A DNA stretch of 28,404 nucleotides from JAMOBE01 sp039908285 (GTDB taxonomy: Bacteria; Pseudomonadota; Alphaproteobacteria; Rhodospirillales; Rhodospirillaceae): NCBI GenBank assembly GCA_039908285.1, contig JAMOBE010000044.1, forward strand, positions 1 through 28,404. The letters are read 5' to 3'. The translations under genes were made by a program, and so were the position numbers. Shown here one piece after another: positions 1 through 5,718 of this stretch; position 1 is the stretch's first letter; every line of letters starts with the position of its first letter. The notes under the pieces were generated by a model that searched no databases, was not told where the DNA came from, and saw only the letters and a list, made by a program, of their open reading frames with translations.

Positions 1-11
1 AGAGGGCTTTT
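1..11 (+). repeat. Probable tail of a palindromic repeat cut by the window edge
   Basis: The first eleven bases, AGAGGGCTTTT, are identical to the end of the palindromic repeat at 4584-4632 (bases 4622-4632). The copy would begin outside the window. It would lie just downstream of the minus-strand DUF465 gene, which is the same kind of 3'-end position as the copy after prpE. Eleven bases alone are weak evidence, so this is tentative. Confidence 0.4.
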
Positions 12-44
12 GACGCGCAAGATGGCAATGCATTTTCACCCTCA

Positions 45-251
45 TCAGGCGATGATGTCGGGGACGAGCTGGCTTTCGAGCCAGGCGACTTCGTCCTTGA
101 GGAGCAGCTTGCGCTTTTTCAGGCGCTGGAGCTGGAGCTGGTCGAAGGGCGCGTGTTCCGTCAGCCGGTGGATGATGTCGTCGAGGTCGCGGTGCTCCTG
201 CCGCAGCTCGGTCAGGCGCTTGCGCACCTCGTCCTGGGTCATCTCGTTCAT
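45..251 (-). CDS. YdcH/DUF465 family small protein
   Basis: This 68-residue protein is highly charged and predicted to be entirely helical. It has the DUF465 (YdcH) pattern: an early RLTELRQEHRDLDDII helix, a short turn containing PFDQ, and a second helix LQLQRLKKRKLLLKDEVAWL. That forms an antiparallel helical hairpin. Members are abundant small proteins in proteobacteria and their function is not established. The start at 251 reads MNEM; an ATG three codons later is also possible, and no strong Shine-Dalgarno precedes either. It is transcribed away from the phosphofructokinase gene, and its upstream region contains the hairpin at 281-329. A second family member lies at 2237-2401. Confidence 0.85.
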   Translation of the reverse strand: MNEMTQDEVRKRLTELRQEHRDLDDIIHRLTEHAPFDQLQLQRLKKRKLLLKDEVAWLESQLVPDIIA

Positions 252-280
252 CGCGGCGGCCTGCCCATGCCTGGCTGTAT

Positions 281-329
281 AACTGACCCCAGGAATCTTC
301 GCGCGGCGCGAAGATTCCCGGGATCAGTT
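281..329. repeat. Long hairpin (23-bp stem, 3-nt loop) between divergent genes
   Basis: The left arm is 281-303, the loop CGG is 304-306 and the right arm is 307-329. The arms pair over 23 positions with two non-Watson-Crick positions. Read on the plus strand these are C-A and A-C mismatches. Read on the minus strand both become G-U pairs, so a minus-strand RNA would form an unbroken stem. On the minus strand it lies in the region upstream of the DUF465 start at 251. On the plus strand the right arm runs into TTTTAC, a weak terminator-like tail. It could be a leader RNA structure, a bidirectional terminator or a dispersed palindromic element. The sequence alone does not decide. Confidence 0.75.
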
Positions 330-439
330 TTACGAATCTTTTCAGTTGCGGCTTCGCCGCGTTATGGCTTTGACACTAGCAGAAAACGATCAAAAGGGGT
401 ATGCCTAGCGGCGGCTTAGCTAGGGGAGGGATACAGCAC

Positions 440-1525
440 ATGGCCAAGGTGAAGAAAATCGGGGTTCTGACCAGCGGCGGCGATTGCGCCGGCCTCAACG
501 CCGCCATTCGCGCCGTGACATGCCGCGCCATCCGCACCTACGGGTGGGAAGTGTACGGCATGAAGGACGGGACGCAGGGGCTGATGAATCGCCCCCTGGA
601 ATACGTCAAGCTCGGACTCAATGTCGTCAACGGAGATCTGCTGCGTGCCGGCGGTACGTTCCTCGGCACCACGAACAAGGGCGATCCCTTCGCCTATCCG
701 ATGCCGGACGGCACGCTCAAGGACCGGGCCAAGGAGATCAGCGACGGCTACCATGAACTGGGGCTGTCCGCGGTCATCGTCATCGGCGGTGACGGCAGCC
801 TCAACATCATCCGCCGGATCGCCCAGCAGGGCGACATGCGCATGATCGGCATTCCGAAGACCATCGACAACGACGTGCGCTACACCGAATACGCCATCGG
901 CTTCACCACCGCCGTCAACACCGCGGTGGATGCCATGGACCGCCTGGCCCCGACGGCCGCCAGCCATCACCGCGTGATGATTCTGGAGACCATGGGCCGC
1001 GACGCCGGTCACCTGGCGCTGAACTCCGGCATCGCCGGCGGGGCCGACGTGATTCTGATTCCGGAAATTCCCTATACGCTGGAAGGAATCGTCGCCAAGA
1101 TCCGCTCGGTCCAGCAGGAAGGCCGCAACCACGCCCTGGTGGTGGTGGCCGAGGGCTGCAAGACCGAGACTGGCGGCAAGCTCACCGCCACCCAGAGCGG
1201 CGGCGAGGTTCGCTATGGCGGCATCGGCCAGTATCTCAGCGCCAAGCTGAGTCAGATGATGGACACCGAGACCCGGGTCACCGTTCTCGGCCATGTGCAG
1301 CGGGGCGGCATTCCGTCGGCCCGCGACCGCATCATCGCCTCGGCGTTCGGCGTCCACGCGGTGGACCTGGTGGCCCAGGGCAAGTTCGACCGGATGGTGG
1401 CGTGGCACGACCGCGGCGTCATCGACGTCCAGTTGAGCGCCGTCACCGAGGGCTCCCGCGCCGTCGATCCCCAGGGACCGATCGTGCACACCGTCCGTGG
1501 TCTCGGCATCTACTGCGGCGAGTAA
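440..1525 (+). CDS. pfkA: 6-phosphofructokinase (PfkA/Pfp superfamily, ATP-type Gly with Lys at the 124 position)
   Basis: It phosphorylates fructose 6-phosphate to fructose 1,6-bisphosphate in glycolysis. The 361-residue product starts with the nucleotide loop TSGGDCAGLN (residues 11-20), then has GGDGS at 116-120, PKTIDND at 139-145 with the catalytic Asp at 143, and METMGRDAG-like substrate residues near 183-190. The start at 440 is preferred because GGGGAGGG (423-430) lies about nine bases upstream and the protein then begins MAKVKKIGVL; an upstream ATG at 401 would add a tail without homology. Gly119 (E. coli 104) is the ATP-type residue, whereas Lys140 (E. coli 124) is the residue of PPi-dependent and mixed group III enzymes. 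This combination points to an ATP-using group III enzyme rather than a strict PPi enzyme; the donor is inferred. It converges on ubiX. Confidence 0.9.
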   Translation: MAKVKKIGVLTSGGDCAGLNAAIRAVTCRAIRTYGWEVYGMKDGTQGLMNRPLEYVKLGLNVVNGDLLRAGGTFLGTTNKGDPFAYPMPDGTLKDRAKEISDGYHELGLSAVIVIGGDGSLNIIRRIAQQGDMRMIGIPKTIDNDVRYTEYAIGFTTAVNTAVDAMDRLAPTAASHHRVMILETMGRDAGHLALNSGIAGGADVILIPEIPYTLEGIVAKIRSVQQEGRNHALVVVAEGCKTETGGKLTATQSGGEVRYGGIGQYLSAKLSQMMDTETRVTVLGHVQRGGIPSARDRIIASAFGVHAVDLVAQGKFDRMVAWHDRGVIDVQLSAVTEGSRAVDPQGPIVHTVRGLGIYCGE

Positions 1526-1548
1526 CGGTTTCCCTCCTCTTGCCGAGC

Positions 1549-1577
1549 CTGGGGCGGGGGGTCATCCCCCGCCCCAG
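1549..1577. terminator. Bidirectional terminator hairpin between pfkA and ubiX
   Basis: A perfect 12-bp stem, CTGGGGCGGGGG (1549-1560) with CCCCCGCCCCAG (1566-1577), closes a GTCAT loop. It lies 23 bases after the phosphofructokinase stop. The loop contains the TCA that is the ubiX stop codon read on the minus strand, so the last ubiX codons form one arm. No T tract follows on either side, so if it terminates transcription it is not a textbook intrinsic terminator. Confidence 0.65.
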
Positions 1578-2131
1578 CGCCTTGTGCCGCCGTCGTCCAG
1601 TCCGAACAGGTCGAGGACGCGCCCGATGGCGTGGTCGATCACCTGGTCGAGGCTGGTGGGACGGGTGTAGAAGGCCGGCAGAGGAGGGGCCACCACCGCC
1701 CCCATCTCCGTCACCGCCAGCATCGAGCGCAGGTGGCCGGCATGCAGGGGGGTTTCCCGCACCATCAGCACCAGCCGCCGCCGCTCCTTCAGGGTGACGT
1801 CGGCCGCCCGCGTCAGCAGGGACGAGGTGACGCCGGTCGCGATCTCCGACAGGGAGCGGATCGAGCACGGCGCCACCACCATGCCAAGTGTACGAAAGCT
1901 GCCGCTGGCCGGTCCGGCGGTCAGGTCGTCGATGCGGTGGACCACGTCGGCCATCGCCTGAACCGCCGCCACGTCAAGGTCGCTCTCGACGGCCAGGGTC
2001 GTCTCGGCGGCGCGGCTCATCACCAGATGGCTCTCCACCCCGAGTCGGCGCAGGGCCCCCAGCATCCGGATGCCGTACACGACGCCCGAGGCGCCGCTGA
2101 TGCCGACGATCAGTCGCCGTGGTCGGTCCAT
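1562..2131 (-). CDS. ubiX: Flavin prenyltransferase UbiX
   Basis: UbiX joins dimethylallyl phosphate to reduced FMN, making the prenylated flavin cofactor used by UbiD-type decarboxylases, for example in ubiquinone synthesis. The 189-residue protein has the usual length. It begins MDRPRRLIVGISGASGVVYG, the conserved N-terminal flavin-binding segment. It also carries APCSIRSLSEIATG and, near residues 135-165, RETPLHAGHLRSML followed by a Pro-rich PPLPAFYTRP segment typical of the family. The start at 2131 is chosen because AGGAGAG lies just upstream on the minus strand; the open frame extends 29 codons further without family similarity. The stop lies in the loop of the hairpin shared with pfkA. 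No ubiD is visible in the window. Confidence 0.92.
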   Translation of the reverse strand: MDRPRRLIVGISGASGVVYGIRMLGALRRLGVESHLVMSRAAETTLAVESDLDVAAVQAMADVVHRIDDLTAGPASGSFRTLGMVVAPCSIRSLSEIATGVTSSLLTRAADVTLKERRRLVLMVRETPLHAGHLRSMLAVTEMGAVVAPPLPAFYTRPTSLDQVIDHAIGRVLDLFGLDDGGTRRWGGG

Positions 2132-2170
2132 CGGTCGCTCTCCTGCTGGGGGGCTCTCACCAACATCATG

Positions 2171-2200
2171 CTGGCAAAACACCGGGTCACGGAGCATACT
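2171..2200 (+). promoter_or_regulatory. Candidate sigma-70 promoter for the small DUF465 gene
   Basis: CTGGCA (2171-2176) and CATACT (2195-2200) are separated by 18 bases and would start transcription near 2207, about 30 bases before the ATG at 2237. Both boxes match consensus only partly. This is the divergent spacer between ubiX and the second DUF465 gene, so a promoter is expected here, but the exact position is a guess. Confidence 0.3.
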
Positions 2201-2236
2201 AAACGCATAAGCCGCCAACGGTAAGGGAGGTCAGCA

Positions 2237-2401
2237 ATGACGGTTGACGCGCGTGTCGAGTCGCTTCGGGCCAAGCATGCACAACTCGAGGCTGCAATCG
2301 AGACTGAGACTCATCGGCCCATGCCCGATACCACGCACATTACCGATCTGAAGCGTCAGAAGCTCAAGATCAAGGAAGAGATTGAGCGAATTCACGGTTA
2401 G
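2237..2401 (+). CDS. Second YdcH/DUF465 family small protein (54 aa)
   Basis: This gene of 54 codons plus stop is easily missed by length cut-offs. GGGAGG at 2225-2230 sits six bases before the ATG at 2237. The product starts MTVDARVESLRAKHAQLEAA, has an HRPMPDTTHITDLKRQK turn and second helix, and ends EEIERIHG. The pattern of an early Leu/His helix, a Pro-Asp turn and LKRQKLKIKEEI is the classical DUF465 signature and is closer to the family core than the 45-251 protein. No function is established for the family. It is flanked by the divergent ubiX and a good terminator at 2449-2492, so it is probably a single-gene transcript. Confidence 0.88.
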   Translation: MTVDARVESLRAKHAQLEAAIETETHRPMPDTTHITDLKRQKLKIKEEIERIHG

Positions 2402-2448
2402 CGATGCGACCCGCGCCAAGGTCTGGAGGCACGGGGGGACTCGACGGG

Positions 2449-2492
2449 CCGCCGACTCTCCGTGGGGAGGGGGTCGGCGGTTTGTTTGTTTG
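2449..2492 (+). terminator. Rho-independent terminator after the small DUF465 gene
   Basis: CCGCCGAC (2449-2456) pairs perfectly with GTCGGCGG (2473-2480). CTCC and GGGGAG inside can extend the stem. The hairpin is followed directly by TTTGTTTGTTTG (2481-2492). It lies 48 bases after the stop at 2401 and ends that transcript before prpE. Confidence 0.8.
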
Positions 2493-2537
2493 ATTTCGGG
2501 GGGGAGGCACTGAGGCGGCGAGGAGGGGTATTGACCC

Positions 2538-4445
2538 ATGGGCAACGCGTATGAACTGGCTTACGGACGGTCGCTGACGGATCCGGAGGGCTTCTGGGGC
2601 GAGGCGGCGGAAAGCATCCACTGGACCAGAAAGTGGGACAGGGTGCTTGATGACTCGAACCCGCCCATCTATCGGTGGTTCAGGGGCGGGATGATGAATA
2701 CCTGCTACAACGCCGTGGACCGCCATGTGGAGGCGGGCCGGGGCGGGCAGGTCGCCATCATCTACGACAGCCCGGTCACGGGCTCCCAGCGCCGGATCAC
2801 CTACGCCGATCTTCAGATCCAGGTGGCCAAGTTCGCGGGGGCCCTGGTGGAGCAGGGGGTCACCAAGGGCGACCGGGTCATCATCTACATGCCGATGATC
2901 CCCGAAGCGCTGACCGCCATGCTGGCCTGCGCGCGAATCGGGGCGATCCACTCGGTGGTGTTCGGCGGATTCGCGCCGAACGAGCTTGCGACGCGCATCA
3001 ACGACGCCAAGCCCAAGGTCATCGTCTCGGCCACCTGCGGCATCGAGGTGGGGAAGGTGATTCCCTACAAGCCGCTGCTGGACGCCGCCATCGACCTTGC
3101 CACCCACAAGCCGGACAAGACCATCATCGTCCATCGGCCGCAGGTGGACGCCACCATGATTCCCGGCCGGGATCTGGACTGCGGCACGGCGGTCGCGTCC
3201 GCCGAGCCGGTGGACTGCGTGCCCCTGGAGGCCACCGACCCGCTCTATATCCTCTATACCTCGGGAACCACCGGCGACCCCAAGGGCATCGTGCGGGACA
3301 ACGGCGGTCATGCCGTGGCCCTCGCCTGGACCATGAAGAACATCTACGACATCCACCCGGGCGAGGTGTTCTGGGCCGCTTCCGATGTCGGGTGGGTAGT
3401 GGGCCACTCGTACATCGTCTATGGGCCGCTGCTGTATGGCTGCACCACGGTGGTGTACGAGGGCAAGCCGGTCGGCACCCCCGATGCCGGGGCCTTCTGG
3501 CGCATGATCGAGGAGCACAAGATCTCGGTGCTGTTCACGGCTCCGACGGCCTTCCGCGCCATCAAGCGCGAGGACCCGGAGGCCCTGTTCCTGAAGAAGT
3601 ACGACATCTCGTCGCTGCGCACCCTGTTCCTGGCGGGCGAGCGCTCCGATCCCGACACCATCCAGTGGGCCGAACGCAACCTTAAGGTGCCGGTGGTCGA
3701 TCACTGGTGGCAGACCGAGACCGGCTGGGCCATCGCCGCCAACTGCATGGGGCTGCACAGGTTCCCGATCAAGTACGGCTCGCCCACTCGGGCGGCGCCG
3801 GGCTGGAACCTCAGGGTGCTGGACGAGGGCGGCCACCCGGTGGAGCCGGGCCAGTTCGGATCGCTGGCCAGCAAGCTGCCGCTGCCTCCGGGCAGCCTGG
3901 TTACCCTGTGGCAGCGGGAGGACCGCTACCGCAAGGCCTACCTGGAAGCCTTCCCCGGCTATTACCAGAGCGGTGATGCCGGCTATATCGACGAGGACGG
4001 CTATGTCTTCGTCATGGCCCGCACCGACGACATCATCAACGTCGCCGGTCACCGCCTGTCCACGGGAGCGATGGAGGAGATTCTCGCCTCCCACCCCGAC
4101 ATCGCCGAGTGCGCGGTCGTCGGTGTCGCCGATCAGCTCAAGGGACAGGTGCCGCTGGGCTTCGTCGTGCTGAAGGCTGGCGTCAAGCACAGTTCCGATG
4201 AGATTCTCACCGACGTGGTGCGCATGGTGCGTGAGCGAATCGGTGCCGTCGCCGCCTTCAAGACGGCGACGGTGGTCAAGCGGCTGCCCAAGACTCGTTC
4301 GGGCAAGATTCTCCGTGGGACCATGCAGAAGATCGCCGAGAATCGGGAGTACAAGATGCCGGCGACCATCGACGATCCGGCGATCCTGCCGGAAATCGCC
4401 GAGGCGCTGGAGGGAATCGGCTACGGCAAGGCCCGCAAGGGGTAG
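2538..4445 (+). CDS. prpE: Propionyl-CoA synthetase / short-chain acyl-CoA synthetase
   Basis: This AMP-forming acyl-CoA synthetase activates propionate (possibly acetate) with ATP and CoA. The 635-residue protein has an N-terminal ACAS_N-like segment beginning MGNAYELAYGRSLTDPEGFW, the P-loop TSGTTGDPKG at about 241-250 followed by the PrpE-like IVRDNGGHAVAL, the WWQTETGW adenylate motif near residue 395, the YQSGDAGYIDEDGY region near 475, and the C-terminal KTRSGKILRG with the acylation-sensitive Lys590. The RDNGGHAVAL stretch after the P-loop is more typical of PrpE than of acetyl-CoA synthetase. The start is supported by AGGAGGGG at 2521-2528, nine bases before the ATG. No methylcitrate or methylmalonyl pathway genes are adjacent, so substrate preference is inferred from sequence pattern only. 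Confidence 0.88.
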   Translation: MGNAYELAYGRSLTDPEGFWGEAAESIHWTRKWDRVLDDSNPPIYRWFRGGMMNTCYNAVDRHVEAGRGGQVAIIYDSPVTGSQRRITYADLQIQVAKFAGALVEQGVTKGDRVIIYMPMIPEALTAMLACARIGAIHSVVFGGFAPNELATRINDAKPKVIVSATCGIEVGKVIPYKPLLDAAIDLATHKPDKTIIVHRPQVDATMIPGRDLDCGTAVASAEPVDCVPLEATDPLYILYTSGTTGDPKGIVRDNGGHAVALAWTMKNIYDIHPGEVFWAASDVGWVVGHSYIVYGPLLYGCTTVVYEGKPVGTPDAGAFWRMIEEHKISVLFTAPTAFRAIKREDPEALFLKKYDISSLRTLFLAGERSDPDTIQWAERNLKVPVVDHWWQTETGWAIAANCMGLHRFPIKYGSPTRAAPGWNLRVLDEGGHPVEPGQFGSLASKLPLPPGSLVTLWQREDRYRKAYLEAFPGYYQSGDAGYIDEDGYVFVMARTDDIINVAGHRLSTGAMEEILASHPDIAECAVVGVADQLKGQVPLGFVVLKAGVKHSSDEILTDVVRMVRERIGAVAAFKTATVVKRLPKTRSGKILRGTMQKIAENREYKMPATIDDPAILPEIAEALEGIGYGKARKG

Positions 4446-4447
4446 GA

Positions 4448-4467
4448 ATGGGGAGCGCGAGGGCCTC
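4448..4467 (+). repeat. Short repeat just after prpE, similar to 19721-19740
   Basis: Twenty bases, ATGGGGAGCG then CGAGGGCCTC, match 19721-19740 at 18 of 20 positions; the two differences are C/T changes. Both copies lie within about 60 bases after a gene stop codon. The copy at 19721 is completed into a perfect hairpin, while this one has a degenerate right arm. It is probably a dispersed 3'-end palindromic element, inferred from two copies. Confidence 0.5.
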
Positions 4468-4510
4468 CCGGCCAGGGCAATCGGGTGAAGTGAGAACCGC
4501 CATCTTCACT

Positions 4511-4550
4511 CCCTCTCCCCCTCGAGGGGGAGAGGGCCGGGGTGAGGGGG
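4511..4550 (-). repeat. Palindromic repeat, inverted copy (REP-like)
   Basis: The bases 4511-4536 are a perfect 26-bp palindrome (CCCTCTCCCCCTC and its complement) centred on CTCGAG. They are followed by CCGGGGTGAGGGGG. Read on the minus strand this is CCCTCACCCC, a short link, then the CCCTCTCCCC hairpin, which is the layout of the element at 4584-4632. The two copies therefore face each other. No reading frame here has coding character. Confidence 0.8.
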
Positions 4551-4583
4551 TGGGGCAACCGGCACCATGTCGAGAGCTTTGCC

Positions 4584-4632
4584 CCCCCCTCACCCAACCC
4601 TCTCCCCCCGGAAGAGGGGGGAGAGGGCTTTT
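4584..4632 (+). repeat. Palindromic repeat, direct copy; also terminator-like
   Basis: This 49-base unit is CCCCCCTCACCCAA, then a hairpin with a 12-bp stem (4598-4609 with 4616-4627) and a GGAAGA loop, then CTTTT. It matches 9122-9170 with one difference. Together with the inverted copy at 4511-4550 it fills the spacer between the convergent prpE and FkbM genes. A GC-rich stem followed by CTTTT could end plus-strand transcription from prpE. Confidence 0.82.
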
Positions 4633-4661
4633 GATCGCCTTCTTTTTCTGGAAGGGGTTGG

Positions 4662-5558
4662 CTATTTCTTCCAGGTGTTGACCATGCGGTCCATTTTGTT
4701 CTGGCAGAGAGCCCCGTAATAGGCCTCGCCCCATCCGGTGTCGTTCCGGCGGTCGAGCTCCAGCAATAGTTTGATGACAAGATCATAGGACAAATAGACT
4801 TCGTGCAGGATGACTGCCGCCTTGATCAGTTGGTTGTTAGTCCATTGCTCAATGAATGTGTAGTTGCGGACAAAGATGGCGTCGGCCCACAGCACCTGAC
4901 TGATGACCGCCTCTTGTTGCTCCAGTTCGATTGGCCTGATAGTGCGTCCGGCGAAGTCGACAAATTTGTGAAAAATGAGGCCATTGCCGCGCATGAACAG
5001 TTCAATTTCGGAAAACAGCGGCTGATTCTTGTAGAGCGGGACGAACTCAACCTCGATTTCGGCGACATGGACGGACTGGAGGGAACGCCGGCCATTTTCC
5101 AGAACCAGGAGTTCCGCACCCTGCACGTCGATCTTCAGATAGTCGGCGGCTCCCACCTCGTCGAGATCGTCAAGGCGATGGGTCTTCATCTTCATCGTGC
5201 TAACGGTGCCAAAATTGCACGTTCCGGGATCCGTACCCATTCCGCCGAACTGATTGATGATGACGGGGTCGGGTTCAAGCAGAGAAGAACAGCCGCGGTA
5301 GCTGGTGATGTGGAAATCGGCCGTGGTGCCGTCTCCCAGGGCGTAAGGCAGGCAGCGCATGGCCTCCACGGCCGCCATGGCCTTCTGCCGCTCCTCGGGT
5401 AGGGGTTCGAAGGCGGTAATCGACGCGACGCCAAGTTTGAGGAGCGGAGCGTAGCGGTACTCTCCCTCAGGCATGGCACCGATATCCAGGATCTCGATGC
5501 GTGGCACGTCGGGGCCGATGATATCGAGAACAGAAAACACGGCGCCCCAACCTTTCAT
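4662..5558 (-). CDS. FkbM family SAM-dependent methyltransferase
   Basis: This is a class I methyltransferase of the FkbM type (Methyltransf_21), a family that typically O-methylates sugars or natural products. With the start at 5558 it has 298 residues. The SAM-binding EILDIGAMPEGEYR lies at about 22-35, the acidic strand FEPLPEER at 50-57, ALGDG at 73-77, and the family hallmark YLKIDVQGAELLVL at 140-153. The C-terminal 100 residues have no recognised motif. An ATG at 5588 would add ten residues but lacks a ribosome binding site, while AGGA stands six bases before 5558. Base composition looks lower in GC and the codon choice more relaxed than in neighbours. Together with flanking repeats this suggests possible transfer. 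The acceptor is unknown; two glycosyltransferase-like genes are nearby. Confidence 0.82.
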   Translation of the reverse strand: MKGWGAVFSVLDIIGPDVPRIEILDIGAMPEGEYRYAPLLKLGVASITAFEPLPEERQKAMAAVEAMRCLPYALGDGTTADFHITSYRGCSSLLEPDPVIINQFGGMGTDPGTCNFGTVSTMKMKTHRLDDLDEVGAADYLKIDVQGAELLVLENGRRSLQSVHVAEIEVEFVPLYKNQPLFSEIELFMRGNGLIFHKFVDFAGRTIRPIELEQQEAVISQVLWADAIFVRNYTFIEQWTNNQLIKAAVILHEVYLSYDLVIKLLLELDRRNDTGWGEAYYGALCQNKMDRMVNTWKK

Positions 5559-5697
5559 CGGGAATCCTGATCCACGAAGGCCTAGCATTTTGCCACGGTG
5601 CTGGCTACCGCCGTTGCAGGGGGCTTATGTTTTCTGCATTTTTCCGGTCTGTGGTACCCTACCAGGACCTGGGGGGCGATCGGGGGAGGGGAATACT

Positions 5698-5718
5698 GTG
5701 GCCCTGTGTGGTCTCTGA
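5698..5718 (+). other. Six-codon mini-ORF with strong RBS, stop abutting the next start
   Basis: GGGGGAGGGG at 5682-5691 is placed six bases before a GTG at 5698. That GTG opens a frame of six sense codons and a TGA (5716-5718), immediately followed in the same frame by the ATG of the TPR gene at 5719. The only strong ribosome binding site therefore serves the mini-ORF and not the main ATG. It may be a leader peptide with reinitiation at TGAATG, or a nonsense codon in a once longer N-terminus. No peptide function can be claimed. Confidence 0.45.

Noticed and set aside
370..375. Perfect TTGACA before pfkA as a -35 box
   Set aside because: No acceptable -10 box is found 16-18 bases downstream (AAAGGG there), so I do not list it as a promoter.
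2370..4190. A 606-codon open frame on the minus strand opposite prpE, and similar long antisense frames opposite pfkA (416-1489) and the GT41 gene (20451-22484)
   Set aside because: They mirror the codon pattern of strong sense genes in GC-rich DNA, have His/Gly/Asp-rich low-complexity translations, and match no family.
4421..4786. Open frames across the repeats between prpE and FkbM with translations such as PLTQPSPPGRGG
   Set aside because: These are translations of the palindromic repeat itself and have no independent coding support.
5589..5718. A BioR- or BirA-type operator ahead of the biotin operon
   Set aside because: I looked for a TTATNNATAA-like palindrome in this spacer and saw none; the regulator of the operon cannot be told from the sequence.
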